Source: Anodontia alba (Eukaryota > Mollusca > Bivalvia > Lucinida > Lucinidae). Taken from it: a stretch of DNA of 64,000 nt. The stretch spans positions 60,838,014 to 60,902,013 of the forward strand of contig OZ024823.1 in NCBI GenBank assembly GCA_964016985.1, written 5' to 3'. Within the stretch, counting starts at the first letter, position 1. Each line of letters opens with the position of its first letter. The notes under the pieces are model-generated. The model was not told the DNA's origin. It made no database searches and worked only from the letters and a program-made list of their open reading frames with translations. The position numbers were made by a program, and so were the translations under genes. This document shows, one piece after another, positions 44,164 to 56,039 of this stretch.

Positions 44164-44461
44164 CTCCGGTGGCTCAGTTAGATGCACCTCCAACTGGAGA
44201 CCAGGAGGTAGCGGGTTCAACTCCCGCCGAGGTCGGCAACATTCTTTCGCGAAGATTGATCATGAAATATTTTCTAGGGTCATTCTCTCCCTTCTGCTGA
44301 TTCAAGAAGGGCATTTGTCAGTTTCTGGTGAAAGAATGTGCACAATACTTGTTAACCGCTTAGAGGACTAAGCCCGCACTAAACCTGTGTGGTTAGGTAA
44401 ATTGACCGTGCTCGACATGACCCATTGGGTTGCCTGGGCCGTAAAACCTCAACACAAACAA
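44164..44461 (+). mobile_element. SINE-A, nearly full length
   Basis: A-box region 'ccggtggctcagttaga', B box 'gcgggttcaactcccg', then the SINE-A body and the tail cctcaacacaaac. It is diverged from the 13.4-kb copy (for example a decayed anticodon arm). No clear target duplication. Confidence 0.8.
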
Positions 44462-44615
44462 GCATACACTGATGATCCCGGCAAATATAAAAAATCCTTT
44501 GTGAGCTAATCGAACACTCTACCATACAAAAAAAATCCAAAGCTATATTAAGAGACAGACACGATTTGTGCTCCGGTTAATAATGTGTATGTTTGAGAGA
44601 TAGCAGTTGTTTTTA

Positions 44616-47600
44616 TATGCCCGTTTGAAAAAGGGACGTATTATGTTACAGGGTATGGCGTCCGTCCGTAAACTTTTTCATTTCCAGCTGACTCCTCCTA
44701 CAGTTTACATCCAATCAAGCTGAAACTTGGTATATAGTTAGACCATGATGTGGAGCAATGCATATTGTTTCGGGGTTACAGTCCACCAAATATTAGCAAA
44801 GTTATGCCCCTTTGAAAATTTCAGAAAACTTTTCGTTTCCGGTTAACTCCTCCTACTCTTTACATCCGATCAAGCTGAAACTTCATTTATAGTTAGACCA
44901 TGATGTGGAGCAGTGCATATTGTTTTGAGGTTACAGTCCACCAAATATTAGCAAAGTTATGCCCCTTTTAAAATTTCATTAAACTTTTCGTTTCCTGCTT
45001 ACTGTTCCTACAATTTACATCCGATCAAGCTGAAACTTCATTTATAGTTAGACCAAGATGTGGAGCAGCGCATATTGTTTTCTAGGTTACAGTCCACCAA
45101 ACATTAGCAGAGTTATGCCCCTTTTAAAATTTCATTAAACTTTTAGTTTCTGGCTAACTCCTCCTTCAACTTATATCCGATCAGGCTGAAACTTCATTTA
45201 TAGTTAGACCATGATGTGGAGCAGCACATATTATTTTGAGGTTACAGTTCACCAAATATTAGCAGAGTAACACCACTTTGAAAATTTCTGTAAATTTGTT
45301 TCCAGCTAACTCTTCCTTCAGTTTACATCCGATCAAGCTAAAACTTCTTAAATAGTTACATGATGATTTGGAACAGCGCATATTATTTCTAGGTTACAGT
45401 ACACCAAATATTGGCAGAGTTATGCCCCTTTTCATAATTTTGTTAAATTTTGGCAGCAAATTGTTTAGAGGAAATAGTGTGCAAATTTTATTTTATTTTA
45501 TATAGTATATTTTTTTGTAAATAACTAAAGTTATGGCCATTTGGGCAAGTTATTTATTTATTTTTTTTTTTTTCCATCTTCTTTTATTATGCCCCCAACT
45601 TTGAAAAAAGTTGGGGGCATATTGCTTCTGGCTTGTCTGTTCATTTGTTCGTTCGTGTGTTCATTCGTTCGTTTGTTTGTCACACTTTCTGGTGCATAGC
45701 ATAACTGTAGAACCAGGTATGCTAATGTTTTGAAATTTCATATATGGATTCCTCATGAAAAAGAAGGTAACCCGTATTTTTTTTTTATCTGAATTATCTC
45801 CCATTTTAGAGTTATTGCCCTTTAAATTAAATAATATTGAAATCTCGTAGCCAAGGTATCTCAAAAAGTATTTGAGCTAGAGTCTTGATAATTAGTGTAC
45901 TGATCGGGACTGAGGAGGAGATCACCTGATTAAATTTTCAACAAATTTTATGAAATTTTGTTGGAGTTATGGCCCATTGCAATTTTTGGCCATTTGTTGC
46001 TTTCATGTGCATTGCATAAGTTTAGAACCATGTATGCTAAAGTTTTGAAATTTCATATATGGATTCCTCATGAAAAAATAGGTGACCCATATTTTTTATC
46101 TTATCCAAATTATCTCCCATTTTAGAGTTATTGCCCTTTTAATAAAATAACACTGAAATCTCGTTAGCAAGATATCTCAATAAGTTTTTGAGCTAGAGCC
46201 TTGATATTTGGTATACTGATTGGGACTGAGGTGGAGATCACCTGCTTAAACTTTCAGCCAGTTTAAATGAAATTTCATTGGAGTTATGGCCCCTTGCAAT
46301 TTCTGGCGATTTGATCTTGTTGCGTTCATGTTCATAGCATAAGTTTAGAACCATGTATGCTAATGTTTTGAAAATTCATATATGGATTCCTCATGAAAAA
46401 AAAAGGTGACATATTTTTTTTTTTGTCTGAATTATCTTCCATTTTAGAGTTATTGCCCTTTTAATAAAATAACATTGAAATCTGGTTAGCAAGATATCTC
46501 AAAAAGTATTTGAGCTAGAGTCTTGATATTTGGTATACTAATTGGTACTGAGGAGGAGATCACCTCATTAAATTTTCAACGAATTTAATGACATTTTGTT
46601 GGAGTTAGGGCCCTTTGCATTTTTTGGCCATTTGTTGCTTTCATTTGCATAGCATAAGTTTAGAAGCTTGTATGCTAATGTTTTGAAAATTCAAATATGG
46701 ATTTCTCATGAAAAAATGGTGACCCGTATTTTATTTTCGTATCCCAATTTTCTCCCATTTTAGAGTTATTTCCCTTGTAATAAAATAACATTGAAATCTC
46801 TTTTAGCAAGATATCTCAAAAAGTATATGAGATAGAGTCTTGATATTTGGTATATTGATTGGGACTGAGGAGGAGATCACCTCATTAAATTTTCAACGAA
46901 TTCATTGAAATTTTGTTGGAGTTATGGCCCTTTGCAATTTTTGGCCATTTGTTGCTCTCATGTGCATGGCATAAGTTTAGAACCATGTATGCTAATGCTT
47001 TGAAATTTCACATACGGTTTCCTCATGAAAAAATAGGTGACCCTAATTTTGTTGTTTTTTTCCTAATTATCTCCTGTTTTAGAGTTATTGCCCTTTTAAT
47101 AAAATAACATTGAAATCTCGTTAGCAAGATATCTTAAAAAGTATTTGGGCTAGATTCTTGATATTTGGTATACTGATTAGAGCTGAGGAGGAGATTACCT
47201 GATTAAATTTTCAACAAGTTTTATGACATTTTGTTGGAGTTATGGCCCTCTGCAATTTTTGGCCATTTGTTGCTTTCATGTGCATTGCATAAGTTTAGAA
47301 CCATGTATGCTAATGTTTTGAAATTTTATATATGTATTCCTCATGAAAAAATAGGTGACCTGTGTTTTTTTTCTTATCAGAATTGTCTCCCATTTTAGAG
47401 TTATTTCCTTTTTATAAAATACATTGAAATCTCGTTAGCCAGTATTTGAGCTAGAGCCTTGATTTTTGGTATACTGATTGGAACTGAGGAGGAGATCACC
47501 TGATTTAATTTTCAGCCAATTTAATGAAATTTTGTTGGAGTTATGGCCCTTTGCAATTTCTGGCTATTTGATCTTGTTGCTTTCATGTGCATAGTATCAG

Positions 47601-49353
47601 TTTAGAGCCATGTATGCTAATGTTTTGAAAATACATATATGGATTCCTCATGAAAAAATAGGTCATCCGTATTTTTTTTTCCAAATTATCTCCCATTTTA
47701 GAGTTATTGCCCTTTTATTAAAATAACATTGAAATCTCGTTAGCAAGATATCTCAAAAAGTATTTGAGCTAGAGTCTTGATATTTGGTATACTGATTGGG
47801 ACTGAGGAAGAGATCACCTGATTAAATTTTCAATGAATTTAATGAAATTTTATAGGAGTAATGGCCCTTTGCAATTTTTGGCCATTTGTCGCTTTCATAT
47901 GCATAGCATAAGTTTAGAACTATGTATGCTAATGTTTTGAAATTTCATAAATGGATTCCTCATGAAAAAATAGCTGACCTGTTGTTTTTTTTCTTCCCTG
48001 AATTATCTCCCATTTTTGAGTTATTGCCCTTTTAATAAAATCACATTGAAATCTTGTTAGCAAGATTTCTCAAAAAGTATTTGAGCTAGAGCCTTTATAT
48101 TTGGTATACTGATTGGTACTGAGGAGGAGATCACCTGACGGAATTTTCAATCAATTTAATGAAATTTTGTTGGAATTATGGCCCTTTGCAATTTTTGGCC
48201 ATTTGTTGCTTCCGTGTGCATAACATAAGTTTAGAACCATGTATGCTAATGTTTTGAAATTTCATATATGTATTCCTCATGGTAAAATATGTGACCCGTA
48301 ATTATTTTCTTGTCTAAATTATCTCCCATTTTAGAGTTATTGCCCTTTTAATAAAATTAACATTGAAATATCGTTAGCAAGATATCTAAAAAAGTATTTG
48401 AGGTAGAGTCTTGATATTTGGTATACTGATTGGAACTGAGGAGGAGATCACCTGATTAAAATTTTCAGCCAGTTTAATGAAATTTTATTGGAGTTATGGC
48501 CGTTTAAATTTTTGGCCATTTGTTGCTTTCATGTGCATAGCATAAGTTTAGAACCATGTATGCTAATGCTTTGAAAATTCATATATGGATTCCTCATGAA
48601 AAAATAGGTGACCCGTAATTATTTTCTTGTCTAAATTATCTCCCATTTTAGAGTTATTGCCCTTTTAATAAAAATAACATTGAAATATCGTTAGCAAGAT
48701 ATCTCAAAAAGTATTTGAGATAGAGTCTTGATATTTGGTATACTGATTGGAACTGAGGAGGAGATCACCTGATTAAAATTTTTAGCCAGTTTAATGAAAT
48801 TTTATTGGAGTTATGGCCGTTTAAATTTTTGGCCATTTGTTGCTTTCATGTGCATAGCATAAGTTTAGAACCATGTATGCTAATGTTTTTAAAATTCATA
48901 TATGGATTCCTCATGAAAAAATAGGTGACCTTTTTTTTCTTATCTGAATTATCTCCCCTTTTAGAGTTATTTCCCTTTTAATAAAATAACTCTGAAATCT
49001 TGTATATTTGACCTGTTATTACCGTCATGGGCGAGCAGTGTTGGAGTTAACCAGTGGTAAAGTCAGGCAGTGTTGGGGGCATAGTGTTTTACAAACACCA
49101 GCTCTAGTTAGGTTTGCACAGAAGTTTTGCCGTTATTAAATCTTTATAAATAAGTTTTTTTTGGTTGTTAAGTTTTGTTATTGTTTGGTCAGATATTGAA
49201 GTATAGGAAAAACAAATCAGCCAAAGGCTCATATGAGCTTATAGTATAGCCATGATTTTGTCTTCTGCACTGAATTATACAGGAGTCAGTTTATGTGCTA
49301 CATCTTATTACTTGCCATGGGCGTATAATGCCCCACTTGGCGGAGCTCTTGTT
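44616..49353 (+). mobile_element. Tandem-core element L (outer)
   Basis: Head tatgcccgtttg / aaagggacgtatta with 'gcgtccgtccg'. Five units of about 155 bp ('ccgatcaagctgaaacttc', 'gaccatgatgtggagcagtg'). After element K the sequence ends in 'gccatgggcgtataatgccc' and ggagctcttgtttg, which has the inverse of L's head. I infer that K is inserted in L. Confidence 0.6.
45589..49109 (+). mobile_element. Tandem-core element K, complete, inside L
   Basis: Head atgcccccaacttt / aaagttgggggcat. Eleven units of about 317 bp ('taagtttagaaccatgtatg', 'ggattcctcatgaaaaaata', 'attatctcccattttagagt', 'gttggagttatggccctttg'). The tail is gttgggggcat (inverse of the head), hairpin gtgttttacaaacac, end gctctagtta. 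Confidence 0.85.
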
Positions 49354-49720
49354 TGATTATCTCCCTTGATAGGCAAAGTGCGACGTAGACCAAATACTAA
49401 GCAGGTCCTTCTTACTGGAATCCTCTGTTTTTATGAGAATTCCGCAGTGGAATTTAAGTGATTTTTAACTTAAGAATTTTCCACATCCACATGGAAGATT
49501 TTTTAACAGTTTATAATTTACTGCACAGAAAATGCTTCTTTTTGATATTTTGGAAGCTTTTCAAGCATATTATTCCATTTAAGATAGAATTCCCAAGGAA
49601 AAGGCAGCTATACTTAATGGAGATGCAGATGATAATAGCAGAGTCCAATTAAATGGACCTACTTGTTTACAGAGAGTGCTTAGGGGGCTGCTATCTCCTT
49701 TTGAGACAAGATCCCTGAGA
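49354..49720. other. Unassigned intronic DNA
   Basis: A 64-codon ORF lies here without splice signals or motif. No repeat recognised. Confidence 0.35.
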
Positions 49721-49722
49721 AA

Positions 49723-49885
49723 CATTGCAAAAGCTACTCACATTTTTTCAGCAAAAATGCAAAAGCTACTCACATTTTTTCAGCAAAAAATATCAGAATA
49801 TTGTGTATCAAATCCGCTAAAGCAGTTAACGAAATGACCTTTAACGAGCTCGTTAAGCTAATGACTCTTTGAACAACTGGGCTCA
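49723..49885. mobile_element. HP-D MITE, 5' part replaced
   Basis: Right half of HP-D: 'gcaaaagctactcacatttt', 'ccgctaaagcagttaacgaa', 'ctttgaacaactgggctca'. The left half is missing and the 'gcaaaagctactcac' segment is duplicated in direct orientation instead of forming the hairpin. Confidence 0.7.
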
Positions 49886-50172
49886 GATTATTTTGTGATA
49901 CATAATCTTATAGAAAAATGAACATGGTTTAAAAGTTTTAGAGTGACTATGGTAGAGTGGGATGTCCCAGTATTTAGAGTTGTGATGGTAGTCTGTCCAG
50001 GATCTCTCAAGATGTACTAATTTTAAGCACTCGAGCAAAATCAACAGATAACAAATTACTGATTAATTATTCTTATTTTTTCGAAGAAAGTAATAGCACA
50101 TCTATCTATGCATTGTCAAAAAAATCTTTATTTTGGATCTCTAACTCTGTGAAGTAAATCTTATCTTTTCAG

Positions 50173-50272
50173 ACCTCACACTCATCGGTTACGAAAAATG
50201 TTGGGAAGCCGTGTAATTGCAAAGTCTACCCTAGTCAAAGCATCTCAGCCAGTTTTTGATGTTGACTTTGAT
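50173..50272 (+). CDS. Candidate exon 7: central strands of the second C2 domain
   Basis: 100-nt exon entered with one base owed, left in phase 0. The acceptor is tcttatcttttcag and the donor is tttgat|gtaagt, both close to consensus. It encodes P-H-T-H-R-L-R-K-M-L-G-S-R-V-I-A-K-S-T-L-V-K-A-S-Q-P-V-F-D-V-D-F-D. The C-terminal part matches the C2 signature 'T-x-x-x-K-x-x-x-x-P-V-F-x-x-x-F-x-F'. The basic stretch H-R-L-R-K fits the lysine/arginine-rich strand that binds acidic lipids in many C2 domains. It joins in frame to 42711-42813, completing a Gln codon. The other two frames carry stops. This is the most secure exon with 42711. Confidence 0.8.
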
Positions 50273-50407
50273 GTAAGTGTGACCATTATTGAAGATCAGT
50301 TACGGTTTTACTGTTTGACCTCTCAGAAATCATTATAGGACTACAGATTTATTACTTTGCAGACAACAGAAAACATAACTGTTTTGCTTTCGCCAAGAAG
50401 TCTTTTA

Positions 50408-51500
50408 TTAGCTCATCAGAGTTGAAAGTTTAGGATGATCTCTCTTGATCACTTTCTGTCCATCACTGGTCTGCACCTTTGGATGGCTTCTCCTCTGAAA
50501 CCCCAAGGCAGATTCTCACCAAACTTCATGTTGAGTCTTCTGCCAAATGGGGATTGGAATGTTGTTCAAAAAGTCAGTTTTTTTACCAGGATGACTGCTA
50601 TACCTTTATATGGTTAAAATCATATAAAAATCTTCTTGTCCAGAACCAAGAACTTAAAGGATTAATCTTGATATAGACCGTCAGTAATTGGAGCCTTAAC
50701 AGATTTGTTAAAATTATAATCCTAGTTTTGCCTCTGAATTTTTTAATGGAAAGATCAGGGCCCAGTTGTTCGAAGCTAACGATGTCGTTAGTTAATGATT
50801 CGTTAAAAGTTACATCGAGTGATACGCAAATATGCTGAAATTTTTTTGCTGAAAAAATGTAGCTTTTGCAGTGCAAAAGCTACTCACATTTTTTCAGCAA
50901 AAAATATCAGAATACTGTGTATTGAATCCGCTAGAACAGTTAACGAAATGACCCTTAACGAGCTCGTTAAGCTAACGACGCTTTGAACAACCGAGCCCTG
51001 ATTCGCTTCCCTATACATTTGTAGACAGAGAGATATGGTTTATTAATGTCTCACCAATTCTGTGAGGAAGGTTTTGTTGGAAAATCGTTTTCTGAAATGC
51101 ATGAAAGACTCAGGGGAAATCTACAGCCTGTGATGGAAGTAGTACTACTCCTGAATTCTTCAGTTACAATCAAATTTTATTCAGCCGGTATTGTCTGTCC
51201 TTTCCCCTAACTATATACATGTATAAGATAATGAACTTTTTAAATGACCTCTTTCCTGAAACCAGTGGACCAATTTTCACCAATTTTAATGTGAAACCTT
51301 TGAAGCTGGTTTTTGCTCAAAAGATCACACTCCATTGACCATGATGGCTACTATTCACATACATGTACCATTTAAAATCCTCACCAATTAGCTCTGAGGC
51401 TGATCTTGGCATTAAGCATCAGGGATAAGATCTGTCTTGTTTGTTCTATGATAATCCTAAGGTTAACCTTTGATCTTTTTATGGCAAGATCAGATTTGCT
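50408..51500 (+). mobile_element. Decayed tandem-core element of the B subfamily
   Basis: A recognisable but eroded head (agctcatcagagttgaaag), 'ttctcctctgaaaccccaag', 'catgttgagtcttctgcc' and 'atccattgaccatgatggc'-like words as in B. Interrupted by HP-D at 50758-50998. No tail. Confidence 0.5.
50758..50998. mobile_element. HP-D MITE, full copy
   Basis: Termini gggcccagttgttcgaagc and the inverse of 'gctttgaacaaccgagccc'. Central hairpin 'tgtagcttttgcagtgcaaa' / 'gctactcacattttttcagc'. Inserted in the word (g)atca..ttcgcttccctata, which in intact units reads 'ggtcaagtttgcttccctat'. Confidence 0.8.
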
Positions 51501-51589
51501 TCTTTATACTTTTCAGTGGGAAAAAATACTGGAAAGTCATTTTCTCAAAATATGTTAATCTTTACCACTCTCTTGGAAAATTCAGCAGA

Positions 51590-51780
51590 TGCAAACTGAT
51601 GATATTCTACTTAATTTTTGCCCAGAAAACAGGATTTGACATTTCATGCAATTTTTTTTTGTCTCATTTGAAGACAATTTGCATGAAATGTCAAATCCTG
51701 TTTCCTGGGAAAAATAAGAAAAAATATTTCAAAATATCTTCTGCTGAAAATTTAACCCTGAATGCTAAGCATTAAAGACT
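51590..51780. mobile_element. Palindromic MITE HP-C
   Basis: 'aaacaggatttgacatttca' and 'tgaaatgtcaaatcctgttt' with 'tgcaattttttttgtctc' at the centre. Ends in 'ctgaatgctaagcattaaag'. Confidence 0.75.
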
Positions 51781-52185
51781 AATTGAGGAAATTTACAGCA
51801 TGTGATAGAAGTATGATCATATGATTATGATCAGGATTATGCTCAGGGCTATTTTAAAACAGAAACAATGGGTGTATGTAGTTTTAAAAAACAATGGCAA
51901 ACAAAACAGTGCATAACCTGTTTGCAAGGAGTCTGTGCTGTACACATTAGGCATAATTGGCCTTTTATATATCAGAAAAAAAATATGTACATTTATGTAA
52001 AGTAATTATACCCTATTTCCAGTAAGTTTCCCAATCATCAGAATCTGAATTGTTGGGGTTCATAAAATACATGTATTAAGATATTATATACAATATTTTA
52101 CCAGTCATATAAATCAGTCTTGTGAATTTTCAAAAGAAAATGTTAATCTACCAACACATCAATAACACCAACAGTCTATTTAATA
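51781..52185. other. Unassigned intron
   Basis: Contains a diverged HP-B-like stretch (51890-51950) and nothing else I can name. Confidence 0.35.
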
Positions 52186-52187
52186 TA

Positions 52188-53459
52188 CCGTAATATACGT
52201 AAGTATTGGGACAGGAAAAAATAATTAAATTTCTAGCTGTCCCAATACTTAGAAACACGAAAATTAATTATTTTATTAGGTGTCCCAATACTTACGTCAC
52301 GGGCCCCCGTAGCCTAGTGGATAAGAGAGTTGACTCTTAATCCATTAGGTTTCTCACCGCTGTGGTTCGAGCCTCGCTCGGGTCATATGTGGGAAAGCCA
52401 AGTTCTGCTTACGGATGGTCAGGTGGTTTTTCTCCGGGTTCTCCGGTTTTCGCCCACCTTCGATGAACGATCGGCTCGATATAAGTGAAATATTCTTGAA
52501 AGGGCCGTAAAACCCAAATCAAAAAAAAATACTTACGTCTCGTAGTTGAAAATGGCACCGATTAATGATGAAAATGTGTCATATTTGTGTTCATTGTTTT
52601 GTGTATTTTCGGACCTCTGCCTCGTTAACCTAATCTATTGTTAATATTGAATAAACAGATTAGCACTTATTGTTTTGATTTAAAATCCCCTCGTTTATCT
52701 ATCATGTGTTGAAAGCGTCCAAGTGAAAAAAAAATAATCATATACTGCTTCCCCGCTTTGTTGCTTAATTGCGCATAACCGATACCGCAAATGCGGGGAA
52801 CAATCTACCTGTTCGGATGACGTTATTATTGGGGTTCGTCTCAACGATGTTTTGGGGTTCATCTCAACAGTGTTTTAGTATTCCGCATTAAAGCATTATC
52901 GGTAAACAATTCTGTCGAATTTCTTTTTATTATTATTACCGGTATTTATTCATAGTTTTTTTTGTTGTGTTTGTTTGTTTTGTTTTTTTTGTAGAACTTT
53001 ATTGATGCACTCGAGTTGCAAATTAAAACATGACGTGTCACGTGACAACCACAAAATGGCGACGCATCCAGACTGATGCAAACGCATGTGCGTTTTTGTT
53101 TTTGCAGATTTCTTGAATAAATTTCATATTAATATTCTCAAAGAAAGGTTTTACTTATTTTCTACTTTCTAACCAGCCTGCCGAAGGAAACCCCCTGTTG
53201 TATGCTTAGACGTAAAATATTGCGTGACATCGCTTGTAAACAAAACAAAACACAAACGGAGAAAACAGTTTTACCCTGTTAAATAGATCCTTTTTTTCAC
53301 CCAAATGCACTGTCCCAATTCATATGGTACAAAAAATTACTGAAATTTTTAGCGATTTTTGATATGTCCCAATTCTTAGGGTGACGAAAAATAATTATTT
53401 TTACGAATTGTAAGGGTGTCCCAATACTTTAGGTGTCCCAATACTTAGGTATATTACGG
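52188..53459. mobile_element. TA-flanked non-autonomous DNA transposon
   Basis: Terminal inverted repeats of about 27 bp with one mismatch: CCGTAATATACGTAAGTATT at the left, the inverse of 'aatacttaggtatattacgg' at the right, TA on both sides (52186-52187, 53460-53461). Subterminal repeats of 'tgtcccaatactta' occur several times at both ends. The interior is related to 24100-24440. It contains an inserted SINE-B. Tc1/mariner-type by TA target; no transposase of its own. Confidence 0.85.
52302..52528 (+). mobile_element. SINE-B, tRNA-derived
   Basis: Head with A box (tagcctagtggataagag) and B box (ggttcgagcctcg), a body with 'ttctccgggttctccggttt' as in many invertebrate SINEs, and the tail gggccgtaaaacccaaat then poly-A. 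Target duplication atacttacgtcacg (52288-52301) and atacttacgtctcg (52529-52542), one mismatch in 14. It lies within the TA element. Confidence 0.85.
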
Positions 53460-53559
53460 TACATTGTTATAGCGCATGGAAGTTTTTGCCAATCAGGAAG
53501 TTTTTGCCAATCAGGTTGGGAAATTCCAACAGGAAACTAATCTGTGATATCATGAATTA

Positions 53560-54700
53560 CAAGGGCGTGTCAATAAATAACCAGCCTATCCCATTTCCGA
53601 TGGACCGAGACGGTCACGATTTTCATGCTTTGTTTCAATATACGTTTTATACATGGGTACAAAATTGCACACGTATCGAGTCATTCTTTAATAAGATATT
53701 GAATGTCAAACATGGCTAGTGATGCAAAGGCATGCTTTTCATCTAAAGTTGAGTACTGTGCTGTAATTCGGTACTTGTATTTAAAAGGTAAAACAGGCAA
53801 GGAAATGCACGGCGAGTTAGCCGATGTTTATGGGTCTTCTGCAACATCTTATGCTCAGGTTAAATTCTGGGTAGGGGAATTCAAACCCGGTAGAACATCT
53901 TTAGAAGATAAAGCCAGGTCTGGACGCCCACTGGATGCCACTGATGAAGAAATGTGTAAGAAAGTTCGGGATCTGGTATACTCTGATAGGCGAATTCAGG
54001 TGGAAGAAATAGCGCAGGCATTAGGCATTTTACATGGTAGCGTTTCAACAATCTTACATGATCGTTTAGGTATGCGCAAGCTAATAGCCCATTGGGTCCC
54101 CAAATTCCTTAGCGATGAGCAAATGGCAACCAGAGCATCAGTATGCAGTGCCTTGTTGAAGCGTTTTAGGTCAAAAGATGATTTTCTTTTGTGTCTGGTG
54201 ACTGTTGATGAGACTTGGGTTCATTATTATGAGCCAGAGAATAAAGCTCAGGAGTCGTCAGTGGGTAGGGCCTGGGTCCCTGAGGCCAAAGAAGTTCAAG
54301 ACGCGACCATCTGCTGGCAAGGTGATGGCCACAGTATTTTGGCACGCAAAAGGCGTTATTATGTTGGACTTTTTACCCAAGAGAAGTACAATAACTGGAG
54401 TGTACTATTCAAAATTGTTAGACCAGCTGAGAACCGCCATCCGTGAAAAACGCTGAGGTAAACTCTCTAAAGTTTTTGTGGTTGCGAAGAGGGACTATAG
54501 CCAATGAAAAGTTGTTTCATATACAAAAGCAGACATTATTAATTAAAAGAGTCTCCTTGTATATGAATACTGAAATATTATTGTACTCTGACAGACAAAA
54601 CAATAGTTCATATAGCTTAAGAAGGATGAGAGATAGAATGAAAGCTTATCAATATATCAGTATCTATTATGTATATGTATTACATGCATAAATTAATAAA
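53560..54700 (+). mobile_element. Mariner-type transposon, decayed
   Basis: The putative 5' end caagggcgtgtcaataaata follows TA at 53558-53559 and resembles mariner inverted repeats. It contains the broken transposase at 53703-54477. I found no matching 3' inverted repeat, so the right boundary is uncertain. The start lies 100 bp past the TA-flanked element. Confidence 0.7.
53703..54477 (+). pseudogene. Mariner transposase pseudogene
   Basis: The + strand frame from 53703 encodes an N-terminal helix-turn-helix DNA-binding region (E-Y-C-A-V-I-R-Y-L-Y; later K-F-W-V-G-E-F), the linker R-S-G-R-P typical of mariner, a second HTH (S-V-S-T-I-L-H-D-R-L-G-M) and the W-V-P-K-F-L motif. The first catalytic aspartate is in T-V-D-E-T-W at 54207. 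A one-base insertion near 54250 shifts the frame; the family sequence continues in the +1 frame (S-A-G-K-V-M-A-T-V-F-W, then I-R-E-K-R). A stop follows at 54454. Homology fades near 54477, so the second and third acidic residues of the DD34D triad are missing. It cannot encode an active enzyme. Confidence 0.9.
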
Positions 54701-54954
54701 ATAAAGATGTAGACAAAAAAAAACAAAAAAACTTAAAAACTTTTTTGTCTGCTGATGGTGATAGTAACTGATTACAGAGGAGTGCTATGTTTCTAATTTC
54801 CCCCGACTGACCTGATAAGTCTTTCAATGAGTAGATTAATATATAATGTGAAACTTTTTTTCAGGAAGAAAAGCAAAAAAAAAAAATTACATTTTGAAAA
54901 GTCACCTACTAATATTTAAATTCAGTAGATTAAGTGTTAAAAATCTTTCCACAG
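54701..54954. other. A/T-rich intron
   Basis: Poly-A stretches and no recognised feature before the candidate exon at 54960. Confidence 0.35.
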
Positions 54955-54959
54955 GGAAG

Positions 54960-54991
54960 AATAAAATAATATGTCTGGTAATTGAAGAAAG
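54960..54991 (+). CDS. Possible exon 8: C2 strand
   Basis: Starting at 54960 the frame is phase 0, matching the previous exon, and encodes N-K-I-I-C-L-V-I-E-E with two bases left over. The alternating hydrophobic run I-I-C-L-V-I resembles the C2 strand that follows P-V-F-x-x-x-F. The donor gaaag|gtaagt is excellent. The best acceptor (aatctttccacag, start 54955) gives a different entry phase, so a further small exon may be missing between 50272 and here; a C2 domain normally has about eight more residues in that gap. Confidence 0.35.
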
Positions 54992-55094
54992 GTAAGTAGA
55001 TAATATCCTTTGACACAGATAAGATTTAAATAACCCTTGTCAAGCATATCTCCAGATAAAGCGCACTTTTTCTCTCAAGCAAACAGTGTTGATA

Positions 55095-55185
55095 TTTTTC
55101 TTATTTCTCCATGAAATCATATGTTGTGGAACTCATTAGAAATGCCTCACTGAGGTGCTTCTAACGAGAACCCACAACATGTTTG
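55095..55185. mobile_element. Hairpin MITE HP-A
   Basis: 'tatttttcttatttctccat' then 'gttgtggaactcattagaaa' and 'cttctaacgagaacccacaa'. The right outer arm is replaced by HP-E-like sequence (55190-55290: 'tttatggtcaattttttta', 'ctaaagaggttgtgaggta'). Confidence 0.65.
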
Positions 55186-55299
55186 TGGGTCATTTATGGT
55201 CAATTTTTTTAAATAATCTATATATTTTTGGATACAACAGTTGTTCCCAGTTTGCTCCCAGTAATAGTGTTCTAAAGAGGTTGTGAGGTAGGCACTTTG

Positions 55300-55870
55300 T
55301 TTTCCATTTTTTGGCGACAGCTGATATGTTTTGGTTTTGTCCTACATTTTTCGGTATTCCACTGGTCAATAAAAGCACATCCAGCATAGTAACCTATATA
55401 AAGGTCAAGTAATTTGCATAACTAGTCCTGTTATTTTCTTTACCTCCTGTTCTACATGGGGCACTACACTGTAAGTTTCAAAGAGCTAAAGTAATTATTA
55501 GGAGCATTGTCATATGAAAGTGTTTATTGTTTGTTTGAAAGACCGTACACAGTGAATTCGAATTGACCATGGAATCTTGTAAGCTCCAGTGATCGTTCAG
55601 TGATGGTGACATAGTGATACATATTTTGTTTCATTGACTTTGACCAGCTCTGAACCATCCAAAACTATTTTTAAATTACAAAGATAAACATGACTGCTGT
55701 CAGGTTATCAAGTTCAGTCAAACTTGAGTGATGTCACTTATAAGTTTAATTGTGTGCCATCAGAAACGAAAGAAAAACAAGACCTGTCACCAGACAAGAT
55801 AGCTCGCCTGATATTGCACATTTTGTTTCTGGACAATTCAAAGTCCGTGACCTTGATTTTGACACGACCT
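55300..55870. other. Unassigned intron
   Basis: No exon, TE end or repeat recognised. Confidence 0.3.
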
Positions 55871-55871
55871 G

Positions 55872-55876
55872 GGTGT

Positions 55877-55909
<33 letters not shown>

Positions 55910-55931
55910 GGGGGGGGGGGGGGTGGAGGGG
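55872..55931. repeat. (TG)n followed by a G run
   Basis: About 19 TG dinucleotides with one TA, then a run of about 15 Gs with later G-rich sequence. This produces a Val/Cys then Gly peptide in the ORFs over it, which are not genes. Confidence 0.95.
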
Positions 55932-56039
55932 GTTATAAACAGTTCTATTCCTGATAGTAATATATAGTGTGTATGATCTAAATGTTTCGGAGATCAGGAA
56001 TCTTTTCGAAAACTGATTCCGAGTCCTAGATAATGCACC

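Noticed and set aside
1305..50272. Naming the gene as extended synaptotagmin or C2CD2-like
   Set aside because: Only two partial C2 signatures are visible; the lipid-transfer domain or diagnostic regions would lie outside the window.
52302..52375. Functional tRNA gene
   Set aside because: Same reason; it is the head of SINE-B with poly-A tail and target duplication.
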